The notes below the pieces were generated by a model that had not been told where the DNA came from, did no database searches, and saw nothing but the letters and a program-made list of their open reading frames with translations. Below, piece after piece: positions 17,006 to 27,100 of a DNA stretch of 64,000 nucleotides (position 1 is the first letter of the stretch; each line of letters opens with the position of its first letter). Location of the stretch: the NCBI RefSeq assembly GCF_021608225.1, contig NZ_JAKIJS010000001.1:1178001-1242000 (forward strand). The letters are read 5' to 3'. The DNA comes from Pseudalkalibacillus berkeleyi (GTDB lineage Bacteria > Bacillota > Bacilli > Bacillales > Fictibacillaceae). The translations under genes were made by a program, and so were the position numbers.

Positions 17006-18061
17006 TTATTCAACTGGTTTTAAGTTTTCAGTTCCATCAAGTGAGAGGATTAACTCTGTTATAAGCGTAATTTCATCTTCAATATCCTGTAAACTAGCAG
17101 TTTCAACAGGGGAATGCATATAGCGAAGAGGTAAGGAAACAAGTGAAACAGGAACACCTTTCCCTGTTAATCTCATTCTGTCTGCATCTGTACCTGTTAC
17201 TCGTGGGGTCAATTCATATTGAATATTTATTTTATGCTTTCTAGCTGTTTCCTCGAGAAGGTTGTTAATCTTCAAATGGATAGGTGCACCCTTAGCAAGT
17301 ACAGGACCTCCGTCTAAACGTATATCTCCATGCTTTGCTTTATTAACACCTGGATAATCGGTAGCAAAAGTCACATCAACCGCTAAGGCGAAATCAGGTT
17401 CAACTTGTGAGGCTGCAAAATATGCGCCACCCATGTTTGTTTCTTCATTGACCGTACTTACTGAATATACGCCAACTTTAGGATTCTTTTTGGAAACCCT
17501 ACGCAGTACTTCTGCAACGATATATGCACCCGTTCGATTATCAAGTCCACGTCCACTAATTCGATTATTCATCAAGAATTCTAAATTTCTTCTATAAATG
17601 GCAAGATCACCAATTTGTACGAATTGTTCCATTTCTTCCTTACTCGTTGCACCACAATCTATGTATAGATCTTCAAAATTATATTCATCCTTAATGCCAC
17701 CATGATGTTCGGCATTTACACCGACGACACCTGTAATGGTTTGCTTGTATCCTAATATTTCAACCTTCATGCCGATCGCTGGTTTATGGCTGATACCACC
17801 TAATTTAGTGAAGTGAAGAAATCCATCATCATCTATTCGAGTAATCATAAACCCGATTTCATCACAATGACCTGCGAGTAATACTTTAAATGGAGCATCT
17901 GGATTAATAACTCCATATGCGTTTCCGATATTATCTGTTTCAACCTTGTCTGCAAAGGACTGAACATAATCAATCCACTTCCTTTGAATGCCCATCTCAA
18001 AACCCGATGGGGAAGGGGTAGATAATAAATTCTTCAAAAATTGTTGAGATTCGTATTCCAT
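17006..18061 (-). CDS. M42 family metallopeptidase (YtoP/YsdC-like aminopeptidase)
   Basis: A 351-residue glutamyl-aminopeptidase-type M42 enzyme. Visible motifs are TPSPSGFE at the N terminus, metal ligands in LLAGHCDEIGFM, an Asp in SGRGLDNRTGAY, the catalytic NEETNMGG, and the metal ligand in ALAVDVTFATDYPG; a final His lies in YMHSPVE. The family forms large tetrahedral complexes that trim peptides. ATG 18061 has AGGAGGTACG upstream. It is convergent with the Nudix gene. Confidence 0.88.
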   Translation of the reverse strand: MEYESQQFLKNLLSTPSPSGFEMGIQRKWIDYVQSFADKVETDNIGNAYGVINPDAPFKVLLAGHCDEIGFMITRIDDDGFLHFTKLGGISHKPAIGMKVEILGYKQTITGVVGVNAEHHGGIKDEYNFEDLYIDCGATSKEEMEQFVQIGDLAIYRRNLEFLMNNRISGRGLDNRTGAYIVAEVLRRVSKKNPKVGVYSVSTVNEETNMGGAYFAASQVEPDFALAVDVTFATDYPGVNKAKHGDIRLDGGPVLAKGAPIHLKINNLLEETARKHKINIQYELTPRVTGTDADRMRLTGKGVPVSLVSLPLRYMHSPVETASLQDIEDEITLITELILSLDGTENLKPVE

Positions 18062-18229
18062 GTCGTACCTCCTAAGTAAATATCCATATCTATCATAACT
18101 TTAAAATGCCGAAAACACAAAGCGCGTATACATGAACACCTATTTTCCAATTCCATACACCGTTGTCCATACCAGTAGTTGAATTTGGACATAACGTATT
18201 ATGTATGAAGATGATGTGGGTGAAAAACA

Positions 18230-18916
18230 ATGGAGAAAAAGAAATTAACATACGTTGCGATAGGTGATTCATTAACAATTGGTATCGGTACGAGTCGTCA
18301 AACGAATTTTGTTTCAATGTATACCAATTCATTAGAAGAGGATTTTGATTGTAGTGTAAATGTACATGTCTTTGCAAGAAATGGAGCTAAGACAAACCGT
18401 ATATTGGATTACTTCAAAAAGAAAAAGGTTCGTCAAGCCATAAAAGATGCTGATGTTATTTCAATCACCGCTGGGGGTAATGACCTCAAGAAAATAGTGA
18501 AAAAGTACATGAGAACAAAGGACGAGGGAATCATCAGAGAAGCCGTATTGTTAAGTATGAAAAACATTTCTAGCATGATCAATGAAATTCATTCTTTAAA
18601 ACAGGGTGAAAGTAAATACTTGATTAGGGTAGTTGGTCTTTATAACCCTTATTCGCACTTAAATTTTAGTCATAAATGGATACGATTGTTTAATGATAGA
18701 CTGAAAAATTTTGAGAGTGATCAATTAAAGGTTGTTGAAATATATGAAGGTTTTGAAAAGGGTGGTCGTTCAGTTTTGTCCATCGACAGGCTTCACCCAA
18801 ACAAAGAGGGGTATCTAATCATAACTAAAGCACTCTTAAAATGCGGATATGTTCCTTTAGTAAGAAAGAAGGCATTAAATTTCACATTCCCATACTTAAC
18901 CGTAAGAAAGAGCTGA
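18230..18916 (+). CDS. SGNH/GDSL-family lipase or esterase
   Basis: A 228-residue protein. Block I is YVAIGDSLTIGIG with the nucleophilic Ser near residue 14, block III is SITAGGNDLKK with the oxyanion-hole Asn, and block V is SIDRLHPNKEGY with the catalytic Asp and His. No signal peptide is present, so it probably acts inside the cell, unlike B. subtilis YpmR. RBS: GATGTGGGTG, weak. The substrate is unknown. Confidence 0.8.
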   Translation: MEKKKLTYVAIGDSLTIGIGTSRQTNFVSMYTNSLEEDFDCSVNVHVFARNGAKTNRILDYFKKKKVRQAIKDADVISITAGGNDLKKIVKKYMRTKDEGIIREAVLLSMKNISSMINEIHSLKQGESKYLIRVVGLYNPYSHLNFSHKWIRLFNDRLKNFESDQLKVVEIYEGFEKGGRSVLSIDRLHPNKEGYLIITKALLKCGYVPLVRKKALNFTFPYLTVRKS

Positions 18917-18955
18917 AAAAGTAGTTTTATCAACCCTTTTTCAGCTCTTAAAAAG
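18908..18955. terminator. Terminator between the SGNH and metallophosphatase genes
   Basis: AAGAGCTGAAAAAG (18908-18921) pairs perfectly with CTTTTTCAGCTCTT (18936-18949). It lies between convergent genes. Confidence 0.85.
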
Positions 18956-18958
18956 GAG

Positions 18959-19804
18959 CTACGATGCTGATTCTGTTTGCGTTTTTTCTTTTGATAAAGA
19001 GAGTTTGTGGATCGTGATTTCTGGTCTTGAACCTACACGTATGTTTATACCAGTTTGACCTAAACCCTCGCTAATATAGAAAGGTTTTCCATACATATAA
19101 TGTAAGCCTTGGACCATTCTCATTCTTGCTAATTTCCCCATTTTTATCAAGTGATAAGGCTTTGGCCAATGAATTTGTCCATTATGGAAGTGACCGGAAA
19201 GTAAATAATCAAAAGGATGATCCTTCATGTTCAAAATAATGTTAGGGTCATGAGTAAGGACAAGATTAAAATCAGCTTCATTCAATGCATGATAACTATC
19301 TGACAAACGACTCCTACCCGTACTATAATCATCTATGCCGATAATATTTATCATTAATCCATGCATTACAATTTGTGTATGCTCATTTCTAAACGTTCGT
19401 ACACCAAATTCATTCAACGTTTTTTCTAAATGCGCAAAGTACGGCTCTTTTAAAACGTAATCATGATTACCAAAAACAGCAAAACAACCTAATGTAGGTT
19501 TCAGTTGTTTAAAGACTTCAAGATATGCGGGGAGTTTCTTTAATGTTCGTTTGCGATCTAAGTAGTCTCCAGTTAGTGCAATTAAATCAATGTCTTCATC
19601 CTTCAGTTGATCATATAACTCTTCAGGACTTATGGATATGTTTTCTAAGTGCATATCGGAAATTTGAAGTACGTTTAAGGTATTACAACATTGTTTTTTC
19701 CCGTTGTTAATCGTTATCCTTTCAAGCTGTATGTTTTTCGTGTTGTTATAGGCTTTCCATATAAATATCGAAAGTAAGATAACGAATAATGCAGTAACGA
19801 ACAA
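18959..19804 (-). CDS. Membrane-anchored metallophosphoesterase (YkoQ/YpbG-like)
   Basis: A 281-residue calcineurin-like phosphatase with one N-terminal transmembrane segment (residues 2-17). Metal ligands are visible as ISDMH, TGDYLDRKR, FGNHDYV, LTHDPN and SGHFHNGQIHWP. The start is TTG 19804, set by TAGGAGGGGA 7 nt upstream. The upstream YkoP-like gene makes a ykoQ-type assignment attractive, but YpbG or YkuE relatives cannot be excluded. It probably dephosphorylates a membrane or envelope substrate. Confidence 0.78.
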   Translation of the reverse strand: MFVTALFVILLSIFIWKAYNNTKNIQLERITINNGKKQCCNTLNVLQISDMHLENISISPEELYDQLKDEDIDLIALTGDYLDRKRTLKKLPAYLEVFKQLKPTLGCFAVFGNHDYVLKEPYFAHLEKTLNEFGVRTFRNEHTQIVMHGLMINIIGIDDYSTGRSRLSDSYHALNEADFNLVLTHDPNIILNMKDHPFDYLLSGHFHNGQIHWPKPYHLIKMGKLARMRMVQGLHYMYGKPFYISEGLGQTGINIRVGSRPEITIHKLSLSKEKTQTESAS

Positions 19805-19866
19805 ACCAATCCCCTCCTATAACAATTATAGGAAATGGATTGGTGATTGTAACCGGTAAATACTGG

Positions 19867-20442
19867 TTACTTGTTTATATTTGATTGGTAGCGATTGAAC
19901 AATTGCGTTTTTGACATCATTAAATAATGTGGTTTTAAGGTGAAGAATTGTTTCTCTTTATTGCTTGAAAGAATTGCAATAGGTATGAGTGAACTCAGCT
20001 TAAAGATCCGATACCATTTGTTTTGAATGATAAAAGGCTCAAAACCAAGCTTTTGACATCCTCTCTCTAATAGAGTAATCCCTACAATCCCCTTGATTTC
20101 ATTACAATCTTTATGTTTTTCCAAATACTTTGCAACATGTGGTAATGATGTCTTTATTTTCTGAAATAGACAGACGACCTTTTTAAAATCGTTATCGATA
20201 TGATGAAGATCTTTAATCAGCTTGACATTATGAAGGTGTATTTTCACGAGTAAATCATTTTTCTTAATTTCTGTTCCATCCTTTAATATGACTGTCCGAC
20301 CTTTATATCGTGTTAACCTTACTCGGAAAACGCAGTCCGAAGAGTCCTCATTCATACCTAAGTATGTTAACCGTGTAAATAGATAATAAACGGGATCTAA
20401 TGTATGCCAGATGGATAATGCATAACCCCTAATCATCTCCAT
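19867..20442 (-). CDS. ykoP: YkoP-like protein
   Basis: A 191-residue basic protein with VFRVRLTRYKGRTVILKDGT and KNDLLVKIHLHNVKL in its first half. This matches my memory of the B. subtilis YkoP family, an uncharacterised protein whose gene sits next to metallophosphoesterase ykoQ; the same pairing is seen here with 62 bp between genes. ATG 20442 is chosen because AAAGGAGA is too close to ATG 20448. No signal peptide or clear membrane helix is visible. Confidence 0.65.
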   Translation of the reverse strand: MEMIRGYALSIWHTLDPVYYLFTRLTYLGMNEDSSDCVFRVRLTRYKGRTVILKDGTEIKKNDLLVKIHLHNVKLIKDLHHIDNDFKKVVCLFQKIKTSLPHVAKYLEKHKDCNEIKGIVGITLLERGCQKLGFEPFIIQNKWYRIFKLSSLIPIAILSSNKEKQFFTLKPHYLMMSKTQLFNRYQSNINK

Positions 20443-20618
20443 ATCCATTTCTCCTTTACAACCCTAAACCTTATACATCGTCCTTATTGTTCTCTTCCTC
20501 CATGGAATGTAATAGAGGTAATAACAGGATAGAGAACCAGAAGTATGATTTTCCATCAGTTTGAAACAATAAAGGAAAACGAGGTTGTATCGAATGAACA
20601 TGAAAGGACAGATTTTAT

Positions 20619-21062
20619 ATGATACAAGTGAAGAAAATGTTTCTCGTTCCTGCGATAATAATGATCATCGTACTTGGAGGATGTAAAGAGGAACAATCAT
20701 CAGATATGAAGAATACTATATCGACGAAGGAGCTTTCTGTACAAGAATCCTCATCCATTCATGAAGAAATAAAAAAGGTGAATGGTGTGGATGATGTCAA
20801 ACTCATTCATTCTAAAGATCAACTATTGGTAGCGATTAAAATAACAACAATGGATCGTTTTAGAATAGAAGAGATCCAGCATAAAGTTCAAAAGAAATTG
20901 GATGCGGCATACCCGGAAATGGATGTCACAATATCACCAGACAAGAAAATTTTTATGAAAATTGGTGAACTCGAAAGTAAACAATCTGAAAAATCATTAA
21001 CTGAACGAGACATCCATAAGAAAGTCAGATCTTTAATTAAGCTATCTAAGGACAAAGGGTAA
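20619..21062 (+). CDS. YhcN/YlaJ-type sporulation lipoprotein
   Basis: A 147-residue lipoprotein. The signal AIIMIIVLGGC gives a lipobox with Cys near residue 22. The mature part has alternating alpha/beta pattern (VDDVKLIHSKDQLLVAIKI) as in the YhcN/YlaJ domain of spore germination lipoproteins. It ends in a Lys-rich helix. Upstream is AAAGGACAG; downstream is the TVP38-like gene. In B. subtilis the YhcN protein lies in the spore inner membrane. Confidence 0.7.
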   Translation: MIQVKKMFLVPAIIMIIVLGGCKEEQSSDMKNTISTKELSVQESSSIHEEIKKVNGVDDVKLIHSKDQLLVAIKITTMDRFRIEEIQHKVQKKLDAAYPEMDVTISPDKKIFMKIGELESKQSEKSLTERDIHKKVRSLIKLSKDKG

Positions 21063-21167
21063 TCAATCATTCATAATCTTTCTAGCCTTTTCGACATTAC
21101 ATAACCCTAGAGAATATTTTTGTACAGTACTTTGGGAACAACACGTAATGAGAAAGGGCTGTTGTGC

Positions 21168-21806
21168 ATGAGATGGGTATTACACACATTAAAATATAGT
21201 GCAATGGCTGCTATGATTCTATTTTTAATTTTGATTGGAAACAAGGTTAATCATGATCCAGAACAATTAAGAAACTGGTTTATATCTTTTGGCATATTTT
21301 CACCGTTAATGTATGTCGTATTTTGTTCTTTACGACCGGTGATCCTATTTCCGTTTCTCATTTTGACAGTTGCCGGAGGGTTAGCATTTGGTCCGATATT
21401 TGGCACACTTTTAACCATTATCGGTGGTTTAATTGGGGCATCTATATCGTTTTATATCTCGCGAAAATACGGTGATTTATTGAAAATCGAAAGTCGAGAA
21501 CGTTTCCAAGCCTTAACACAGAAAATTGACCAAAAGGGATTCCAGTATGTACTCATATTGAGGTTAGTTCCGCTATTGAATTTTGACATTGTTAGTTACT
21601 CTTCAGGTTTGACATCCATCCGTTATAAACCTTATATCCTTGCAACCTCTGTCGGTATGATTCCAGGCACAGTCGGTCTTAATTACATTGGCAGCTCACT
21701 TGTATCTGTTAATATGAAAGAAATGATCATTGTTCTTGCTCTACTGTTCATCGTCTTTATCCTATCTATCGGTCTCAAGAGGTATATGAGTAATAGATTG
21801 GATTAA
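21168..21806 (+). CDS. TVP38/TMEM64 family membrane protein (SNARE-associated/DedA-like)
   Basis: A 212-residue protein with five or six transmembrane helices. The VTT-domain core is visible: LTVAGGLAFGPIFGTLLTIIGGLIGASISFYISRKYG and LRLVPLLNFDIVSYSSGLTSIRY. ATG 21168 is chosen as it follows GAAAGGG; the upstream frame from 21120 lacks a binding site. Family members are thought to act in lipid scrambling or flippase-type functions. The last codon overlaps the end of the convergent small gene by 4 bp. Confidence 0.83.
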   Translation: MRWVLHTLKYSAMAAMILFLILIGNKVNHDPEQLRNWFISFGIFSPLMYVVFCSLRPVILFPFLILTVAGGLAFGPIFGTLLTIIGGLIGASISFYISRKYGDLLKIESRERFQALTQKIDQKGFQYVLILRLVPLLNFDIVSYSSGLTSIRYKPYILATSVGMIPGTVGLNYIGSSLVSVNMKEMIIVLALLFIVFILSIGLKRYMSNRLD

Positions 21807-22054
21807 TGTAAGACATTTGTTTCCCAACTGGATAAGTCATAATGTCCTACATTAATTTTTGATGCTTCATTTTGAAGGAGAGTACGTAAATGTTCAGGTA
21901 GGCTTGGGGTTAGTGGATGATCTAAATCAATTGTATCATTTGGAGAATAGATTAGAACGGAAAATAACTTACGATTGGTCATATCCATACCCGTTATTGT
22001 AATAAAATTCAGGTCTCTCGTCCGATAAGTATAGAAAATGCGGTATAACTCCAT
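21803..22054 (-). CDS. Hypothetical small protein
   Basis: An 83-residue protein, MELYRIFYTYRTRDLNFITI at the start, with no recognised domain. ATG 22054 follows AAAGGTGAT with proper spacing; an ATG 9 bp upstream is too close. It ends NVLH and overlaps the convergent TVP38-like stop by 4 bp. It is possibly a beta-rich cytoplasmic protein; the function is unknown. Confidence 0.55.
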   Translation of the reverse strand: MELYRIFYTYRTRDLNFITITGMDMTNRKLFSVLIYSPNDTIDLDHPLTPSLPEHLRTLLQNEASKINVGHYDLSSWETNVLH

Positions 22055-22142
22055 CGATATCACCTTTTTTTATCAACATTATCGCCAATAGACAGCTATT
22101 ACATACTTGTATCCGTGTCCGTTATTAAATGGAGGTAAATAT

Positions 22143-22796
22143 ATGAAGGTAAGAATTGAATTAATCTATAAAACACCAAAAGGCATGAAAACATCTTTCA
22201 ATTCTGAGATGATAGATGCAGAAGATGCCATTCTCATCTCAGAAGACTTAGAAAAGACCGGGCGTGTAAAGAGTATCAAGTTTGTCGACCACCGAGAGGG
22301 CACTTGGTCTGTAAAGGAACTGAAAGAATTTTTAAAGGGGATTCAAACCGAACCTCATGACATCATCGTTTACTTTGATGGAGGCTTTGACTTAGAAACT
22401 AAGCATTCTGGATTAGGTTGTAGTATTTATTACAAGCAAAACGGGAAATCATATCGATTACGAAAAAACTCGTTGATTGAAGAACTTCATACAAATAATG
22501 AAGCAGAATATGCTGCACTTTATCTTGCAATAGATGAATTAGAACAGTTGGGTGTTCATCATCTACCTGTACAATTTAATGGTGATTCACAAGTTGTCAT
22601 TAATCAGATGCGAGAAGAATGGGCATGTTTTGAAGATGCTCTGAGAAGTTGGGCTGATCGAATTGAAAACAAAATGAAGAAATTAGGAATTGAACCTGAG
22701 TATTTATTGGTCTCAAGGAAAGAAAACAAAGAAGCAGACAAATTAGCGACCCAAGCATTACAAGGTATTGAAATCATCAGTACCACTGAAAAATGA
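22143..22796 (+). CDS. RNase H-like protein with N-terminal extension (YpeP-type)
   Basis: A 217-residue protein. An N-terminal domain of about 70 residues is followed by an RNase HI fold: IIVYFDGGFDLE (first Asp), LHTNNEAEYAALYLAI (Glu), NGDSQVVINQM (Asp) and SRKENKEADKLA (last Asp), so all four catalytic carboxylates are kept. This matches the B. subtilis YpeP/RnhA-like group rather than RnhB/C. Start ATG 22143 follows ATGGAGGTAA. RNA:DNA hybrid cleavage is expected but several YpeP-type proteins have no proven activity. Confidence 0.8.
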   Translation: MKVRIELIYKTPKGMKTSFNSEMIDAEDAILISEDLEKTGRVKSIKFVDHREGTWSVKELKEFLKGIQTEPHDIIVYFDGGFDLETKHSGLGCSIYYKQNGKSYRLRKNSLIEELHTNNEAEYAALYLAIDELEQLGVHHLPVQFNGDSQVVINQMREEWACFEDALRSWADRIENKMKKLGIEPEYLLVSRKENKEADKLATQALQGIEIISTTEK

Positions 22797-22912
22797 AGAT
22801 AAACATACTCAACATTTATAATCGTTATTCAACAGACACATCTGGAAGACTCAAGAGGCATAGAACCGCATTCGTACCGCGAAAGTGGAGAAAAGCTGAA
22901 ATGGCGGATTGA
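22793..22912 (+). CDS. Possible 39-residue basic protein coupled to the RNase H-like gene
   Basis: An ATG overlapping the preceding TGA (ATGA) opens a 39-codon frame with a basic C-terminal half (GRLKRHRTAFVPRKWRK). Translational coupling is the only start signal. The base composition and Arg/Lys-rich ending look coding, and a terminator follows 30 bp later. I cannot name a family; it may be chance. Confidence 0.4.
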   Translation: MKINILNIYNRYSTDTSGRLKRHRTAFVPRKWRKAEMAD

Positions 22913-22941
22913 AAGAGCCCTATTCGTGCCATAACTATAGG

Positions 22942-22977
22942 AAAAGGTTTAGAGATGTTCTTCTCTAAACCTTTTTA
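22942..22977 (+). terminator. Terminator downstream of the RNase H-like gene
   Basis: AAAAGGTTTAGAG (22942-22954) pairs perfectly with CTCTAAACCTTTT (22963-22975), followed by T. Confidence 0.85.
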
Positions 22978-23016
22978 CTGTGAAACAATTAGTCTTTGTT
23001 ACCGCATTTTTTAACC

Positions 23017-23922
23017 TTATTGTCCGAATCGATTCAGTTTCTCATAAAACTCTTTCAAGAATTCAAAAAATATTTGCTCGGATGGTGCGAGTTCTCGATT
23101 TTGAGGTATGACAATACCGACCGTTTTTTTGACATTCGGTTCAATGACTTCAATAGCGACGGTGTCACGGTCTTGTCTTTCATGCAAACTGATTTCTGGT
23201 AGTAAGCTTACGCCAAGACCAGCGGAAACGAGCCCTTTAATCGTATCGACATCTTCACCTTCAAAAGCAATTCGTGGATTAAACCCTACCTGTTGACAAG
23301 CTCTCGTTACAAGCTCTCGTAATACATACCCTTGTCTGAACATAACAAATGGGTCCTGCTTTAATTGACCTAACCTCAAATGTAGCTCGCCAGCTAATGA
23401 ATGTTGTTCAGGTAATAAAGCTAATAGTTTTTCTGTAAAGAAGATATGCCCTTTCACATCTGATTGTTTTGCTGGAACAGGAGAGACGAATGCCAGATCA
23501 ATATGACCTTGGATTACAGCGGTAGTTAGTTCATGAACAGTCCCTTGACGTAATTGAAAACCGATTTGAGGATGTTCCTTCCTGAAAGCAGAAATGACAG
23601 ATGGAAGCGTCTTTGCTGCAAGACTGTTAGGAAATCCGAGTCTAATTGTTCCGGTCTCTGGATTCAAATATTCATAAACTTCTTGTTTCGCCTTATCGAT
23701 CTCTAATACTGCTAACTGTGCACGCTCCAGAAAAATCCTACCTACTGGAGTCAACCGGATGTTACGACCTTCTCTGAAAAAAAGCTTGACCCCAAGCTCT
23801 TCTTCAAGGTTGGCGATTTGTCGACTTACTGCAGATTGTGCGATATGTAATTCTGCAGCTGCATCACTGAAATGCTCCATTTCTGCCACTTTAATAAAAT
23901 AATTAATCTGTCTTAATTCCAT
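23017..23922 (-). CDS. gltC: LysR-type activator of glutamate synthase, GltC
   Basis: A 301-residue LysR regulator. The N-terminal winged helix reads MELRQINYFIKVAEMEHFSD with AQSAVSRQIANLEEELG as recognition region; the effector domain fills the rest. It is transcribed divergently from gltA, as gltC is in B. subtilis, where GltC activates gltAB and represses itself in response to 2-oxoglutarate, glutamate and glutamate dehydrogenase. A LysR-type dyad lies 26 bp upstream of its start (separate entry). Confidence 0.92.
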   Translation of the reverse strand: MELRQINYFIKVAEMEHFSDAAAELHIAQSAVSRQIANLEEELGVKLFFREGRNIRLTPVGRIFLERAQLAVLEIDKAKQEVYEYLNPETGTIRLGFPNSLAAKTLPSVISAFRKEHPQIGFQLRQGTVHELTTAVIQGHIDLAFVSPVPAKQSDVKGHIFFTEKLLALLPEQHSLAGELHLRLGQLKQDPFVMFRQGYVLRELVTRACQQVGFNPRIAFEGEDVDTIKGLVSAGLGVSLLPEISLHERQDRDTVAIEVIEPNVKKTVGIVIPQNRELAPSEQIFFEFLKEFYEKLNRFGQ

Positions 23923-23947
23923 TCATATCAACCCTTGTAAGCGCTTA

Positions 23948-23962
23948 ATCTCAAAATGAGAT
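23948..23962. promoter_or_regulatory. GltC-box-like dyad between gltC and gltA
   Basis: ATCTC-AAAAT-GAGAT is a perfect 5-bp inverted repeat with the T-N11-A spacing of LysR sites, and resembles Box I of the B. subtilis gltC-gltA region. It lies close to the gltC start, in line with autorepression, and about 140 bp before gltA. Confidence 0.75.
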
Positions 23963-24101
23963 CAATTCAATCTAATTTATATATTGAAAGCATAACAGAA
24001 AACCAATAACATTAAAACTAACCTATTGTCAGAAATTTTCGAATGCTCATAGGAGAATTTATTAATTTTCTTTTCATAAATATTAACGCTGGGGTGATGA
24101 G

Positions 24102-27100
24102 ATGATACGGACAGGACTACCAGAGAAACAAGGGTTATATGATCCTAAATATGAAAGTGATGCTTGTGGAATCGGATTTGTTGCACAAGTAGATGGTACT
24201 TCTACTCATAAAACGATTAAAGATGCATTGACCATCCTGTGCCGACTTGAACATAGAGGAGGTCAGGGAGCAGACCCTGATTCTGGAGACGGCGCAGGCA
24301 TTATGATACAAATGCCAGATCGACTTTTTCGTAAGACTTGGAATGAAACCCTCCCTAAACAAGGCGATTATGCTGTAGGGATGGTTTTTTTACCTCAAAA
24401 TGAGTCTTTACGTAATCAAATAGAAGAAGTGATTGAGGAAATCGTTTATAAAGAAGGTCATCAATTTATTGGATGGCGAACAGTACCTGTAGACGATACA
24501 ATCATCACTTCAAATGCGAAAAAGACAATGCCGTTTATAAAACAAATGTTTATTAGAAAACCTGACCATATAAAATCTGCAGAAAAGTTTAATCAAACCT
24601 TGTACTTGATTCGTAGGCTGATTGAGAAGAAAGTAGTAACACTGAACAATATTGCAGAGGGACCGTTCTACATTGCAAGTCTCTCTCCAGATGCAATTGT
24701 TTATAAAGGGATGCTCACCTCATATCAGCTCGACCAATTTTATCTCGACTTAGCGAATCCAATTACGACATCTATGTTTGGAATGGTTCATTCTCGATAT
24801 AGTACAAATACGTTTCCATCGTGGGAACGAGCTCACCCAAACAGAATGCTCATGCATAATGGAGAAATCAATACAATTACGGGTAATGTGAATTGGATGA
24901 AAACACGGGAAAGTGCAGCCGTATCAACTGTATATGGCAAACGTCACAAAGATCTCCTTCCTGTTGTATCAGAGGATGCAAGTGACTCTGGTATGCTAGA
25001 TCAAACATTTGAGTACCTAGTTATGAATGGTAGATCTCTCGCACATACCGCTATGTTATTGGTACCAGAAGCTTGGGATTTCAACGATCAGATGACCGAC
25101 CCTGAGCGAGCTTGCTTTGAATATATGAGTTGTATTATGGAACCTTGGGACGGCCCAACTGCTCTTGCATACACCAATGGAAAGCAAATTGGTGCTTCAA
25201 TTGACAGGAACGGTTTGCGCCCTGCGAGGTATTATTTAACAGACGAGAATACCATCATCTTCTCTTCTGAGGTCGGAGTGTTGGATATTGATCAAGAAAA
25301 TGTCGTCCAAAAAGGGCGTTTAGCTCCTGGAGAAATGATCCTTGTTGACCTTGAAAAGAATGAAATCCTTATTAATGATGAAATCAAGCGAAAAGTTGCC
25401 GTTCAACACCCATATCGAAAATGGTTGAACGAGTCTCTCGTTAAATTACATGCTCATATTGATGGTCCGCGGTTTGAAAAGATGATCGATAAGGAAATGT
25501 TGACTTATCAACTTGCACACGGATACACGAACGAAGAAATAATGAAAAACATTCTTCCGATGGTGAATGAAATGAAAGATCCAATTGGATCAATGGGGAA
25601 CGACACGCCTTTAGCCGTTTTATCTACAAAGCCTCAATTGCTATTCAATTATTTCAAGCAACTGTTTGCGCAGGTCACGAACCCACCGATTGATGCAATT
25701 CGAGAAAAGGCAATCACATCTACCACATCCTATATAGGTGCTAAAGCAAACTTGTTGGATGAAGGACCACAACATTGTACACGAATTCGATTATATACGC
25801 CCATTTTGAAGAAAGAAGAGTTTGAAGAGATTATTCATAACGGAAGAAATGACTTCCGTTCAACAAAAATATCTACTTGTTTTTCAGGTGGCACAGCTAG
25901 TTTAGAGCCTGCATTAGATAACGTATTCGAACAGGTCGAAAGAGCAATCAGACAAGGTGTTTCATTGATCGTATTAACAGATCGAGACATGAATGACAAT
26001 AATATTCCTATTCCATCCTTGTTGATGGTAAGCGGATTGCATCATTACCTTGTAAGAAAAGGCATGAGGACAAAGGCAAGCATCATTATAGAGACAGCTG
26101 AAGCGAGAGACGTGCATCAATTCTCCATGCTGATCGGATACGGAGCTGATATGGTCTATCCATATCTCACATACCGGACTATTGAAAGCTTGATAGACGA
26201 TGAGCATGTAACGGATTACGACTATGTGGAAGCTGTTGATCGCTTTAGAGATGCTGCCACTTCTGGAATCGTCAAAGTCATGTCAAAAATGGGGATCTCT
26301 ACAATCCAGAGTTATCGTGGGGCACAAACGTTTGAAGCAATCGGACTCTCAGAAAAGGTGATTTCAAAATATTTCAGTGGCACCTCCTCTAAATTGGGAG
26401 GAATTGACCTTCAGATGATTGCAGATGAATCGATTAAACGCCATCAAAAAGCTTATTCCACATTGAACCCATCACTAGAAGCTGGAGGAGCAATGCAATG
26501 GAGAAGCACAGGTGAGCATCATTCATTTAACCCTAAGACGATTCATACGCTTCAACATGCATGTCGGACGAATGACCCTGAATTATTCAAAAAGTTTTCT
26601 GAGCTTGTTCGTACTGAAGAAGTTACCTATTTAAGGGACCTATTTGAATTCAATACAGAAAGTACAACACCGATTCCGTTGGATGAAGTTGAACCCGTGG
26701 AATCATTATGGAAGAGATTTAAGACTGGCGCGATGTCTTATGGTTCTTTAAGTAAAGAAGCGCATGAAATTCTTGCTGTTGCAATGAACCGGATCGGAGG
26801 TAAAAGTAACAGTGGTGAAGGTGGCGAAGATCCAGATCGTTTCATTAGAGATGAGAATGGAGACAGTCGAAAAAGTGCAATCAAACAAGTCGCATCTGGA
26901 AGATTCGGAGTTAATAGCCATTATCTTGTGAGTGCTGACGAAATCCAAATCAAAATGGCTCAAGGTGCGAAGCCAGGTGAAGGAGGTCACCTTCCAGGTA
27001 AGAAGGTACATCCTTGGATTGCAGAAGTTCGCGGCTCTACGCCAGGCGTCGGTCTGATTAGTCCTCCACCACATCACGATATTTACTCCATTGAAGACCT

